Origin: Priestia aryabhattai B8W22
GTDB taxonomy: Bacteria > Bacillota > Bacilli > Bacillales > Bacillaceae_H
NCBI RefSeq assembly: GCF_000956595.1
Contig: NZ_JYOO01000007.1
Location: 1 to 64,000, forward strand
Direction of reading: 5' to 3'
Length of the DNA: 64,000 nt
Part shown: one piece after another, positions 9,253 to 17,368 of the stretch
Position numbering within the stretch: position 1 is the first letter of the stretch
Layout: every line of letters starts with the position of its first letter
Made by a program: the position numbers and the translations under genes
Notes under the pieces: generated by a model
The model's input: only the letters and a program-made list of their open reading frames with translations
What the model was told of the DNA's origin: nothing
Databases searched by the model: none

Positions 9253-9355
9253 ACCTTATCTTTCAAAATGATACACACTTTGCTGGAATTAGCACCTTGC
9301 TAAGCAGGTTGCCGGGGTTCAGCGGGCCAGATCCCTCCACCACTCTTGATAAGCA
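9253..9355 (-). promoter_or_regulatory. SAM-I (S-box) riboswitch aptamer
   Basis: The minus strand carries the S-box core CTTATCAAGAGTGGTGGAGG, then GGCCC...GAACCCCGGCAACC and AAGGTGCTAATTCCAGC. The P1 helix closes with GATAAG (+ strand 9255-9260) against CTTATC (9348-9353). SAM binding stabilises P1 and allows the downstream terminator, so the cysH operon is shut off when SAM is plentiful. The class and mechanism are established; the assignment here rests on core motifs. Confidence 0.93.
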
Positions 9356-9364
9356 TTTTTTAAA

Positions 9365-9392
9365 AATTTAGCATATTTAGAATATTTGTCAA
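9365..9392 (-). promoter_or_regulatory. sigma-A-type promoter of the cysH operon
   Basis: Minus strand: TTGACA (9387-9392), a 16-base spacer and TAAATT (9365-9370), just upstream of the S-box aptamer. This places the transcription start about 360 bases before cysH. Confidence 0.6.
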
Positions 9393-9667
9393 CATTAAAA
9401 ATCATATATCCGATAAGAAAACTATACTTTAAATTCACAGAAATATCTATACTTTTATTTAAAACAACATATGTAAATTTAACCCAAATGTGAACATATC
9501 AGTTTATAAAACGCTTTCTTTTTTCTCCAACTTTTGATGTTCTCTTACTAAATAAAATGCAAAACCTCTCTATAAAATTAATAACGGATTTATAAGCTTT
9601 ACGGATAATTCATCCGCATTAGCACACATTACAGATAACACTGACTGACAGATAGGAGCTATATACG
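9393..9667. other. intergenic region between the cysH promoter and cdaS
   Basis: AT-rich DNA between divergent transcription units. The one structure I see is a short inverted repeat CGGAT-AATTC-ATCCG at 9602-9616, about 50 bases upstream of cdaS. No clear forespore-type promoter could be fixed by eye. Confidence 0.5.
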
Positions 9668-10294
9668 ATGGAGAGACAATCCTTTCAATTAGACGATACA
9701 ATTAAAAATAATGTGCAAACATATTTACAGCAGATTTCAACTGAAGCCTCTAATTTAATTAAACATTTAGACACGAGTGATCATTGTATCCTATGTGATT
9801 TTGAGGAGATGAGAAGGTTATTTCAAGATGTTCAAGCTACGGCCGCCTCTTATTACTTGCGTCATTACTTATCGCCTTATACATTTGAATATGCTGCTCT
9901 GTCCTTAGCTATTCATAACCTCTCTGAGAAACGTCATGGCGCCTTAATTGTCATTGAACGGGAACAAAATGTAGATCCTCTTATTCAAAAAGGAATACCT
10001 ATTCAGGCTCCTGTCAGCGCTACGCTAGTTGAGACACTGTTCTATCCAGGGACACCCTTACATGACGGAGCCGTCCTAATTAGAAATAATCAGCTTATTT
10101 CAGCTGCTAATGTTTTACCTCTCTCGTCTATTATTTCAACGAACAAAAAATTGGGAACACGTCACCGTGCAGCCATTGGAATGTCGGAAAAATCGGATGC
10201 ATTAATTTTAGTTGTATCCGAAGAAACAGGTAAAATTTCGTTTGCTCTTGATGGAAGCCTCTATCCTATTCACTCCAGCAAAAATATGATTTAA
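9668..10294 (+). CDS. cdaS: sporulation-type diadenylate cyclase CdaS
   Basis: This 208-residue enzyme condenses two ATP to c-di-AMP. The DAC domain carries DGA (133-135, LHDGAVLI) and RHR (165-167, GTRHRAAIG), both needed for catalysis. The N-terminal roughly 65 residues are helical and correspond to the autoinhibitory segment of CdaS; there are no membrane spans (unlike CdaA) and no DNA-binding domain (unlike DisA). B. subtilis CdaS (YojJ) has 207 residues and is made in the forespore for germination. AGGAG precedes the ATG. A VOC protein and a K+ channel gene follow on the same strand, though spacing suggests separate units. Confidence 0.9.
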   Translation: MERQSFQLDDTIKNNVQTYLQQISTEASNLIKHLDTSDHCILCDFEEMRRLFQDVQATAASYYLRHYLSPYTFEYAALSLAIHNLSEKRHGALIVIEREQNVDPLIQKGIPIQAPVSATLVETLFYPGTPLHDGAVLIRNNQLISAANVLPLSSIISTNKKLGTRHRAAIGMSEKSDALILVVSEETGKISFALDGSLYPIHSSKNMI

Positions 10295-10319
10295 GGGCTC
10301 TTTCCTGATAAGCAGCCCT
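10294..10319 (+). terminator. possible weak terminator after cdaS
   Basis: AGGGCT (10294-10299) and AGCCCT (10314-10319) can form a stem right after the cdaS stop. Only a pyrimidine-rich stretch follows, not a clean T-run. Confidence 0.35.
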
Positions 10320-10391
10320 ATCTTGACTTCTCTATCCTTTCTCTTTAATATATTTCATAGTTTTTACATACTATAGATACGGGTGATGCAT

Positions 10392-10775
10392 ATGGCAATT
10401 TTAAAATTTGAACATGTAGGCGTTCAAGTAAAGAATATAGAAGAATCTATTGAGTTTTATACACAAAAAGTGGGATTAGAGCTCATCGAAACACTACCAC
10501 ATACCGATCCGTCTTTGAAGCTAGCTTTTCTAGGCTTAGAAGGCAATGTAATCGTAGAGTTAATTCAAGGGTATAACTCAAGCTTACCGAATGAAGGTAA
10601 AGTTCATCATTTTGCGCTGGCAGTAGACGGAATTGAAGAGGAGTTTGAGCGTTTAAAATCAGCAGGCGTTTCATTTGTGGAAGAAAACATTGTAACTTTG
10701 CCAAATGGAGCAAGATACTTATTTTTCTACGGTCCAGACAAAGAATGGATTGAATATTACGAAGTAAAAAGATAA
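10392..10775 (+). CDS. VOC (glyoxalase/bleomycin-resistance) family protein
   Basis: A 127-residue protein of one vicinal-oxygen-chelate module pair. The N-terminus FEHVGVQVKNIEESIEFYT is the characteristic first beta-alpha unit; the second unit is VHHFALAVDGIEEEFERLKSAGV, ending in FFYGPDKEWIEYYE. Candidate metal ligands are the His in EHVG, the Glu in VIVELIQ, the His in HHFAL and the Glu in IEYYE, arranged as in glyoxalase I. The substrate is unknown; lactoylglutathione-type, fosfomycin-type or dioxygenase roles cannot be told apart. ATG 10392 was preferred because GGGTGAT is spaced correctly for it. Confidence 0.82.
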   Translation: MAILKFEHVGVQVKNIEESIEFYTQKVGLELIETLPHTDPSLKLAFLGLEGNVIVELIQGYNSSLPNEGKVHHFALAVDGIEEEFERLKSAGVSFVEENIVTLPNGARYLFFYGPDKEWIEYYEVKR

Positions 10776-10802
10776 AGATATCTTATACCTTCAGTAAAAA
10801 AT

Positions 10803-10821
10803 GGTCATACTGTGGCTATGA
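10803..10821 (+). repeat. inverted repeat upstream of the K+ channel gene
   Basis: GTCATA-CTGTGGC-TATGAC is a perfect 6-base inverted repeat ending 21 bases before the channel gene, just ahead of its ribosome site. It could be an operator or a small 5' UTR hairpin. Confidence 0.4.
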
Positions 10822-10842
10822 CTAATCACTGGAGGTTTTTTT

Positions 10843-11631
10843 ATGATGGAATGGCTATTATTTCGACTTTTTCGTCGTTCTATTTTAGTGCGGCTTCTTT
10901 TTATTATCGGCTGCCTTGTTTTACTTTTTGGCATGCTTATACATTTCTTAGAGCCGCAAACGTTTGGGAATGTGTTTGAAGGAATTTGGTGGGTTATTAT
11001 TACAATCTCTACTATAGGGTACGGTGATTTTGCTCCCACCACTACAATTGGAAGGTTAGCTGCAATTATTTTAGTCCTGATTGGAACGGGATTTATTACT
11101 ACTTATTTTGTCACGCTTTCTAAAATTGCTGTTTCCGCTGAGAGCGCTTATTTGGAAGGGAATTTAAAGTTTTATGGAAAAGATCACTTCATCATTGTTG
11201 GGTGGAATGAGCGCGCCAAACTCGTATTAGAGTCTTATCGCGACGCATTTCATAAAGAAGACATTGTTCTTATCGACGACTCTCTGACTAAAAACCCCAT
11301 GATCTGTGATCGCGTTCATTTTATTAAAGGAAGTCCCTCTCACTATGAGGTATTAGAACTTGCCAATGCTCGGTACGCAAAAAAAGTGCTGATTACTGCG
11401 GATCAGCATAAGACAGAAGAATATGCAGACATGAATACTATTGTTACGCTAGTCGCTCTGCAAGGATTGAACCCTTCTATTTACAGCATCGTTGAACTGT
11501 TAACAAAAAAGCATATTCAAAATGCGCAAAATTTAGGGGTAAATGAAATGATTAAAACAAACGAGTTGATTAGTCAAGTCATGTACGAACATATTTTTGT
11601 AAAAAAATTAGAGAGTTTAAGAAAAGAATAG
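10843..11631 (+). CDS. two-span K+ channel with RCK N-terminal domain (YugO-like)
   Basis: A 262-residue channel subunit. Two membrane spans (about 14-35 and 72-95) flank a pore loop with the selectivity filter TIGYGD (57-62), which marks a K+ channel. Residues about 114-240 form a Rossmann-like RCK_N/TrkA-N domain (DHFIIVGWNERAK). B. subtilis YugO (about 328 residues) and MthK carry an additional RCK_C domain, which is absent here. Order next to yugN and pgi matches the B. subtilis yug region, supporting a YugO relationship. GGAGG lies 7 bases before the first of two tandem ATG codons. The gene is convergent with yugN, only 9 bases apart. Confidence 0.85.
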   Translation: MMEWLLFRLFRRSILVRLLFIIGCLVLLFGMLIHFLEPQTFGNVFEGIWWVIITISTIGYGDFAPTTTIGRLAAIILVLIGTGFITTYFVTLSKIAVSAESAYLEGNLKFYGKDHFIIVGWNERAKLVLESYRDAFHKEDIVLIDDSLTKNPMICDRVHFIKGSPSHYEVLELANARYAKKVLITADQHKTEEYADMNTIVTLVALQGLNPSIYSIVELLTKKHIQNAQNLGVNEMIKTNELISQVMYEHIFVKKLESLRKE

Positions 11632-11640
11632 TCCCTTCAA

Positions 11641-12045
11641 TTACTGAAGCAGCGCCTCTTCTGCCTCTCTAATTAGCTCTTCTCCTAAGCTGATATACTT
11701 TTCTGGAAATGAAGCGTCTGCGTCTTGGGGTTCTGCAAACTGATTAAATGAAGCACCCACGTTTCCATTGTGTACATTGTCATCTAGGCCAATTTGATAC
11801 TTATGTGAAAGTAAAAATGGCGTACCAATCTGTACGGTTGTTCCTTTAGAATCCAGTTCTCCATTCGTAGCTGTAAACGGGATACGTAAAAACTGATAGC
11901 CGACTTCATCATTCATCTTATAGTCGAATGAACCATGATCATAATCCCAATTTCCTCCAATGTTATACCCAAGCGGCTTAAGCGTTTTTTCTAATTCATA
12001 AAGCTTGAATAATGTGCCATCTAATCTTGAAGATAATTCAATCAT
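11641..12045 (-). CDS. yugN: YugN-family protein
   Basis: A 134-residue soluble protein of the YugN family, whose function is unknown. It begins MIELSSRLDGTLFKLYELE and contains GGNWDYDHGSFDYKM, a conserved-looking acidic/aromatic stretch. There is no signal peptide or membrane span. The open frame extends 8 codons upstream, but AGGAGGG ends 6 bases before ATG 12045. In B. subtilis yugN also sits beside yugO and near pgi. A terminator separates it from pgi upstream. Confidence 0.82.
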   Translation of the reverse strand: MIELSSRLDGTLFKLYELEKTLKPLGYNIGGNWDYDHGSFDYKMNDEVGYQFLRIPFTATNGELDSKGTTVQIGTPFLLSHKYQIGLDDNVHNGNVGASFNQFAEPQDADASFPEKYISLGEELIREAEEALLQ

Positions 12046-12106
12046 CTTATCCCTCCTCTGTTTTAACATGTCCTTTTTCCAGCTTTTTATCCTTTATCTC
12101 AAAAGC

Positions 12107-12143
12107 AAAAAAGTTCACCTTCTAAGAAGAAGGTGAACTTTTT
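12107..12143 (-). terminator. pgi terminator
   Basis: AAGTTCACCTTCT / AGAAGGTGAACTT is a 13-base near-perfect stem with A- and T-tracts on either side, located right after pgi on the minus strand. Confidence 0.85.
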
Positions 12144-12145
12144 AT

Positions 12146-13495
12146 TTATTTCAAACGTTTTTCTAATTCTGCTTTTTTCTCTTCAAAACCAGGTTTTCCA
12201 AGAAGAGCAAACATATTTACTTTATATGCTTCTACTCCAGGCTGATCGAACGGATTTACTCCTAATAAATAGCCGCTGATTGCGCATGCTTTTTCGAAGA
12301 AATATACAACATATCCAAACGTATACTCATCTAACGCCGGAATGTTTACAACTAAGTTTGGAACGCCTCCGTCTGTGTGAGCAAGCATTGTACCTTGGAA
12401 CGCTTTTTTATTTACAAAGTCAACTGTTTCCCCAGCTAAGTAATTTAGTCCATCTAAGTCTGCTGCGTCTTCTTCAATTGTTAGCTCATGACGAGAATCT
12501 TGAACTTGTACAATTGTTTCAAAAATATCACGACGACCTTCTTGTACATATTGACCTAAAGAATGAAGATCCGTTGAGAAGTTAGCAGATGAAGGGTAAA
12601 TACCTTTTTGATCTTTTCCTTCACTTTCACCAAATAACTGTTTCCACCATTCAGCAAAGTATTGAAGAGCTGGCTCATAGTTAATCAGCATTTCAATTGT
12701 TTTTCCTTTATTATAAAGAACATTACGAGCTACAGCATATTGATAAGCTGGGTTTTCTTCTAGCTCTGATGATGAGAATGCTTCTTGAGCATCAGCTGCT
12801 CCTTTCATCATTTGTTCGATATCAAGACCTGCAGCGGCAATTGGTAATAAGCCAACTGCTGTTAATACTGAATAACGGCCGCCTACATCATCTGGAATAA
12901 CAAATGTTTCATAGCCTTCTTCGTCCGCTAATGTTTTTAATGCGCCGCGCTCTTTATCTGTTGTTGCATAAATACGCTTGCGTGCTTCTTCTTTGCCGTA
13001 TTTCTCTTCTAATAATTTACGGAAGATACGGAAAGCAATCGCCGGTTCTGTTGTTGTACCAGATTTTGAAATAACATTAATAGAGAAATCTTTATCTTGT
13101 AAAACATCCATTAAGTCTTTCATGTATGTTGAGCTGATGTTGTTACCAGCAAAAATAACTTGCGGCGTTTTACGCTGTTCTTTTGATAATGTGTTATAGA
13201 ATGAATGCTGAAGCATTTCAATAGCAGCACGAGCACCTAAGTAAGATCCTCCAATACCAATAACAATCAATACATCTGAATCAGATTTAATTTTTTCTGC
13301 ACTTTTTTGAATGCGTGCAAATTCTTCTTTGTCATACTCCGTAGGAAGGTCTACCCATCCTAAAAAGTCGTTCCCAGCACCTGTTTTTTCATGAATTGAA
13401 TGGTGAGCTACTTTCACGGCATCACGTAAGTATGTAAGTTCATGTTCACCAAAAAATGATAACGCGTTTGAATAATCAAAACGAACATGTGTCAT
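12146..13495 (-). CDS. pgi: glucose-6-phosphate isomerase
   Basis: This 449-residue enzyme interconverts glucose-6-phosphate and fructose-6-phosphate in glycolysis and gluconeogenesis. Sugar-phosphate binding motifs [16 protein letters not shown] and [12 protein letters not shown] are present, as is [18 protein letters not shown] with the family signature. The catalytic-base region ([14 protein letters not shown]) and the C-terminal [11 protein letters not shown] are intact. B. subtilis Pgi has 450 residues. The open frame continues 38 codons upstream, but ATG 13495 has GGAGGAACAG ahead and the correct N-terminus (MTHVRFDYS). A 13-base terminator follows. Confidence 0.96.
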   Translation of the reverse strand: MTHVRFDYSNALSFFGEHELTYLRDAVKVAHHSIHEKTGAGNDFLGWVDLPTEYDKEEFARIQKSAEKIKSDSDVLIVIGIGGSYLGARAAIEMLQHSFYNTLSKEQRKTPQVIFAGNNISSTYMKDLMDVLQDKDFSINVISKSGTTTEPAIAFRIFRKLLEEKYGKEEARKRIYATTDKERGALKTLADEEGYETFVIPDDVGGRYSVLTAVGLLPIAAAGLDIEQMMKGAADAQEAFSSSELEENPAYQYAVARNVLYNKGKTIEMLINYEPALQYFAEWWKQLFGESEGKDQKGIYPSSANFSTDLHSLGQYVQEGRRDIFETIVQVQDSRHELTIEEDAADLDGLNYLAGETVDFVNKKAFQGTMLAHTDGGVPNLVVNIPALDEYTFGYVVYFFEKACAISGYLLGVNPFDQPGVEAYKVNMFALLGKPGFEEKKAELEKRLK

Positions 13496-13710
13496 AGTCT
13501 GTTCCTCCATTAAAATATCTTTATTTTCCACTTTATCGAAACTGTTAGCTGAATTCAAGTGAATCCACTTACAATTTGACACAATCATTATAGTTTGTTG
13601 AAACTGCAATCATTGTATGTACCCTTTTATTTAACGATAAATTCAGTTATGAAGTCAACTAATGTTCTTTGATTACAGAACGTAATTCATGCACGATTAC
13701 ACAAATAATA

Positions 13711-13760
13711 AGCAAATAAAAAACGACTAAAGAGTGGTCTTCAATCGTTTTCTATTTGCT
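13711..13760 (-). terminator. terminator overlapping the 3' end of the 13741 gene
   Basis: Nested arms AGCAAATA / TATTTGCT and ACGA / TCGT surround the stop codon. On the minus strand the inner stem is followed by TTTTTTATTT. Confidence 0.6.
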
Positions 13761-13989
13761 TACCGGATGGTGCAATATAGTTCATTTCACCTATCTTTAC
13801 ATATTGTCTCGGTTTATAAGAAGCTTTTAACAGGGAAGAGTCTATTGATATTGAATTTTCAGCTTCACTTTTAGAAGTGATTAGCATCCTGTTTTCTTCT
13901 TTCATTTCCAAGTGATTATTCAGCACAAATCCACTGATACATAGTGCGGTAAAAATGAGAAAACTGATGGCTATTTGTTTCCTATACAT
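13741..13989 (-). CDS. small signal-anchored hypothetical protein
   Basis: An 82-residue protein beginning MYRKQIAISFLIFTALCISGFVL, a short basic head and one hydrophobic stretch that fits a signal peptide or membrane anchor. The rest is polar with no Cys after the helix, so it is not a lipoprotein. I do not recognise the family. ATG 13989 was chosen because GAGG lies 8 bases upstream; longer readings of the frame have poor sites. A small palindrome (CACTCTTAGAGTG, 14001-14013) sits right at the ribosome site. The gene is alone between pgi and the divergent mrp operon. Confidence 0.6.
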   Translation of the reverse strand: MYRKQIAISFLIFTALCISGFVLNNHLEMKEENRMLITSKSEAENSISIDSSLLKASYKPRQYVKIGEMNYIAPSGKQIEND

Positions 13990-14202
13990 TTCCATCACCT
14001 CACTCTTAGAGTGACAATTCCACATGATTTTTATACGTCAAAAAAATTTTTTTATGTTTTTTTTATGGATTTTGTGACGAGTTTCTATTTATTTAATAAG
14101 CCTTGAAAATTCTGCTGATACTAAGAATTAGCATGGATGCATGCATAATTAAATTATTATATAATCGGTTACAGAATTGAATATCACAAGGAGGTTTGTC
14201 TT

Positions 14203-16608
14203 TTGTCGTGGTTGCACTTGGTGATTTTATCGCCTTTTTTATTAGCCTTTTTTGTCCCGCTTCTGTATAGAAAATTCCAGCGTATTCATACAGGGTGGTT
14301 CGTTTTGCCTCTTCCACTTGTGTTGTTCATTTATTTCACACAATATATCAGTGGTGTTTCTAAAGGGGAAACCTACCTACATTCAATGAAATGGATACCT
14401 AGTCTGGGCATTAACTTTGATGCTTATGTGGATGGACTCGGTCTTCTATTTTCTCTGTTAATCACCGGAATTGGGACACTTGTTATTCTTTACTCCATTT
14501 ATTATCTTTCTAAGACAAAAGAAGCGCTGCATTCGTTTTATGTCTATTTGCTTCTTTTCATGGGATCTATGCTTGGAGTTGTATTATCAGACAATTTAAT
14601 GAGTCTTTACAGCTTTTGGGAATTAACAAGCCTTTCATCTTTTTTATTGATTGGTTATTGGTACAAACGAGAGAAATCTCAATACGGAGCCTTAAAATCT
14701 ATGCTCATTACCGTATTCGGAGGACTTTCCCTATTAGCAGGAATTGTGCTTTTATACGTCATGACAGGTACTTTCAGCATACGCGAAATTATCTCAAACG
14801 TAGATGTGGTCACATCAAGTCATCTATTTATTCCAGCTCTAGTCCTCATTTTATTAGGGGCCTTTACAAAATCTGCTCAGTTTCCTTTTCATATTTGGCT
14901 GCCAGATGCTATGGAAGCTCCAACCCCAGTGAGTGCATACCTTCATTCAGCTACAATGGTAAAAGCGGGAATTTATCTTTTAGCAAGACTCAGCCCTGTT
15001 TTTGCTATAAGCGCCACTTGGTTTTTTGTTATTTCCATCACAGGACTAATTACACTGTTTTGGGGCTCGTTTTCAGCCGTAAAGCAACAAGACTTGAAAG
15101 GGATTTTAGCTTTTTCAACAATTAGTCAGCTTGGGATGATTATGTCACTTATAGGAGTAGGCAGCGCAGCTATTCATTATGATTTTTTAGACGATAATAT
15201 CTACTTAGTGGCTCTTACTGCAGCGGTTTTCCATTTGATTAACCACGCTACCTTCAAAGGCAGCTTGTTTATGGTAGTAGGCATTGTCGATCATGAAACA
15301 GGCACGCGTGACATTAGAAAGTTAGGCGGGTTAATGAGCTTCATGCCTGTGACATTTACCATTGCTATCATCGGGGGATTTGCAATGGCAGGTCTTCCTC
15401 CCTTTAATGGATTTTTAAGTAAAGAGATGTTTTTTACAGGCATGGTAAACGTGACAAAAATGGATATGTATAGCATGCAGACGTGGGGAATTTTGCTGCC
15501 TATCATCGCTTGGGTGGGAAGTATTTTCACTTTCGTCTATAGTATGATTCTTGTCTTTAAAACCTTTACAGGCAAATACCAGCCCGAAAAATTGGAGAAG
15601 AAGCCGCATGAAGCACCAGTAGGCATGCTTATTTCACCTGTTATTTTAGCATCACTGGTTGTTATTTTTGGCTTTGCTCCTAATTTATTAGAATCAACCC
15701 TTATTGAGCCAACAATGGCATCTATCGCACCTAGCCTGCTAGCTGAAGGTAAAGAATATCAAGTGCATATTAAATTTTGGCACGGCTTTACGCCAGAATT
15801 ATTTATGACGCTAGGGGTCATCACATTTGGTATCTTGTTATTTATGACGCTTCAGAAGTGGTCAAAAATTTATACACGATTTCCTTCTTCTTTAACGCTT
15901 AACAACGGATATAATTATGGAATTAAAGGGATGGAAAAAGGCTCAACACGTATTATGAAAACATTAATGACAGGATTTATTAGAGACTATCTTTTAATCA
16001 TTTTTACTTTCATAGGCATTTTAATTCTCGTAACGCTCTTTTCTCAGAATGCCTTTGCGATTGATTTAAAAGATACTGCTTCTATCGGTGTTTATGAAGC
16101 CATACTAGCAGTTGTAATGGTTGCGGCTACTATTACGACTTTATTGGCAAAATCACGCCTCACAGCCATTATTTCGCTGGGAGTTGTCGGGTATACACTT
16201 TCTTTATTTTTCGTATTATTCCGTGCTCCTGACTTAGCTTTGACTCAATTAGTGATTGAAACTGTATCAGTATCACTGTTTTTACTATGTTTCTACTACT
16301 TGCCGGAGTTTCGGAAGCGAAAAGTAAGGGTGAAGTTTCAACTGCCAAACTTACTGGTTGCTCTTCTTGTAGGAACGACCGTTACATTGCTTGGCATATC
16401 AGCAAACAGTACAAAACTATTTGAATCCATTTCACATTACTTTATTGAAAACAGTTATGAAAAAGCAGGCGGCGAAAACATGGTGAACGTGATCCTTGTT
16501 GACTTCCGCGGATTTGATACATTATTTGAAATTACCGTACTTTGTATAGCAGCTCTTGCTATCTATGGCATGATTCGTCTTCGGTTAACAAAGGAGGAAG
16601 AAGAGTGA
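14203..16608 (+). CDS. mrpA: Mrp antiporter subunit A
   Basis: An 801-residue polytopic membrane protein, the same length as B. subtilis MrpA. It is the largest subunit of the seven-protein Na+(Li+)/H+ antiporter. The first roughly 500 residues resemble NADH dehydrogenase subunit ND5/NuoL, with PFHIWLPDAMEAPTPVSAYLHSATMVKAG as the clear signature; the C-terminal part holds the MrpA-specific and MbhD-like segments. Translation starts at TTG 14203 with AAGGAGG 7 bases ahead. It is the first gene of a tightly packed mrpABCDEFG operon; its stop overlaps the mrpB start. The complex exports Na+ and maintains pH under alkaline or salt stress. Confidence 0.96.
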   Translation: MSWLHLVILSPFLLAFFVPLLYRKFQRIHTGWFVLPLPLVLFIYFTQYISGVSKGETYLHSMKWIPSLGINFDAYVDGLGLLFSLLITGIGTLVILYSIYYLSKTKEALHSFYVYLLLFMGSMLGVVLSDNLMSLYSFWELTSLSSFLLIGYWYKREKSQYGALKSMLITVFGGLSLLAGIVLLYVMTGTFSIREIISNVDVVTSSHLFIPALVLILLGAFTKSAQFPFHIWLPDAMEAPTPVSAYLHSATMVKAGIYLLARLSPVFAISATWFFVISITGLITLFWGSFSAVKQQDLKGILAFSTISQLGMIMSLIGVGSAAIHYDFLDDNIYLVALTAAVFHLINHATFKGSLFMVVGIVDHETGTRDIRKLGGLMSFMPVTFTIAIIGGFAMAGLPPFNGFLSKEMFFTGMVNVTKMDMYSMQTWGILLPIIAWVGSIFTFVYSMILVFKTFTGKYQPEKLEKKPHEAPVGMLISPVILASLVVIFGFAPNLLESTLIEPTMASIAPSLLAEGKEYQVHIKFWHGFTPELFMTLGVITFGILLFMTLQKWSKIYTRFPSSLTLNNGYNYGIKGMEKGSTRIMKTLMTGFIRDYLLIIFTFIGILILVTLFSQNAFAIDLKDTASIGVYEAILAVVMVAATITTLLAKSRLTAIISLGVVGYTLSLFFVLFRAPDLALTQLVIETVSVSLFLLCFYYLPEFRKRKVRVKFQLPNLLVALLVGTTVTLLGISANSTKLFESISHYFIENSYEKAGGENMVNVILVDFRGFDTLFEITVLCIAALAIYGMIRLRLTKEEEE

Positions 16609-17027
16609 AAAAAAATGATTTGATACTACAAACCACAACAAAAGTAGTCACATTCATTATTATCATTTTTGCCATTCATCTTTTCTTTGCAGGTCATTAT
16701 ACACCTGGAGGAGGGTTTGTTGGGGGGCTTACTACCTCAGCTGCCCTTGTATTACTACTGCTGGCTTTCGATATAAAAACCGTATCGAAAGTCATCCCAT
16801 TTGATTATAAGAAGGTTGCGGCTTCCGGCCTGCTGCTAGCTATTTTAACCGGGCTGGGATCATTTATTTTCAAAGTTCCCTTTCTCACTCACACGTACAG
16901 CTACTTTAACCTTCCCCTTCTCGGGAAAACATCTTTAGCTACCGTTGTACTGTTTGATTTAGGCGTATATCTAGTAGTTGTTGGTGTTACGATGACCATT
17001 ATTCAAACGATTGGAGAGAGTGAATAG
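16605..17027 (+). CDS. mrpB: Mrp antiporter subunit B
   Basis: A 140-residue membrane subunit with about four spans and the conserved HYTPGGGFVGGL segment (about 29-40) of the MnhB/MrpB domain. GTG 16605 is taken as the start: it overlaps the mrpA stop (GTGA) and follows AAAGGAGGAAG. The longer open frame lies inside mrpA. It is required with the other subunits for antiport by the hetero-oligomeric complex. It overlaps the next gene by one base. Confidence 0.94.
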   Translation: MKKNDLILQTTTKVVTFIIIIFAIHLFFAGHYTPGGGFVGGLTTSAALVLLLLAFDIKTVSKVIPFDYKKVAASGLLLAILTGLGSFIFKVPFLTHTYSYFNLPLLGKTSLATVVLFDLGVYLVVVGVTMTIIQTIGESE

Positions 17028-17368
17028 TGGAAATATTAATGTCCATAGTGGCAGGGATTCTATTCACTGCCGCTGTATATCTCATGTTATCCCGCAGTTT
17101 ACTGCGAATTATTATTGGAACAGGCTTATTAAGCCACGGTGTTCACCTATTGATTTTAACGATGGGCGGATTAAAAGGGGGTAGTGTTCCCCTTCTGGGA
17201 GAAAAGGCTTCTTCTTATACAGATCCTTTACCTCAGGCACTAATTTTAACTGCCATTGTCATAAGCTTTGGCGTCACTTCTTTTTTCCTTGTACTAGCTT
17301 ACAGGGCTTATCAAGAACTCGGAACAGACGATATGGACAAGTTAAGGGGAAATGAACATGACGAGTAA
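17027..17368 (+). CDS. mrpC: Mrp antiporter subunit C
   Basis: A 113-residue NuoK-like subunit with three membrane spans; SLLRIIIGTGLLSHGVHLLI and DPLPQALILTAIVISFG are the typical conserved segments. It starts at GTG 17027, sharing one base with the mrpB stop, with GGAGAGAG upstream. The usual length for the family is 112-115 residues. Its end overlaps mrpD. Confidence 0.95.
   Translation: MEILMSIVAGILFTAAVYLMLSRSLLRIIIGTGLLSHGVHLLILTMGGLKGGSVPLLGEKASSYTDPLPQALILTAIVISFGVTSFFLVLAYRAYQELGTDDMDKLRGNEHDE

Noticed and set aside
9065-9271. 68-residue + strand open frame in the cysH leader
   Set aside because: It lies opposite the S-box terminator and second leader element, has no ribosome site, and is explained by RNA structure.
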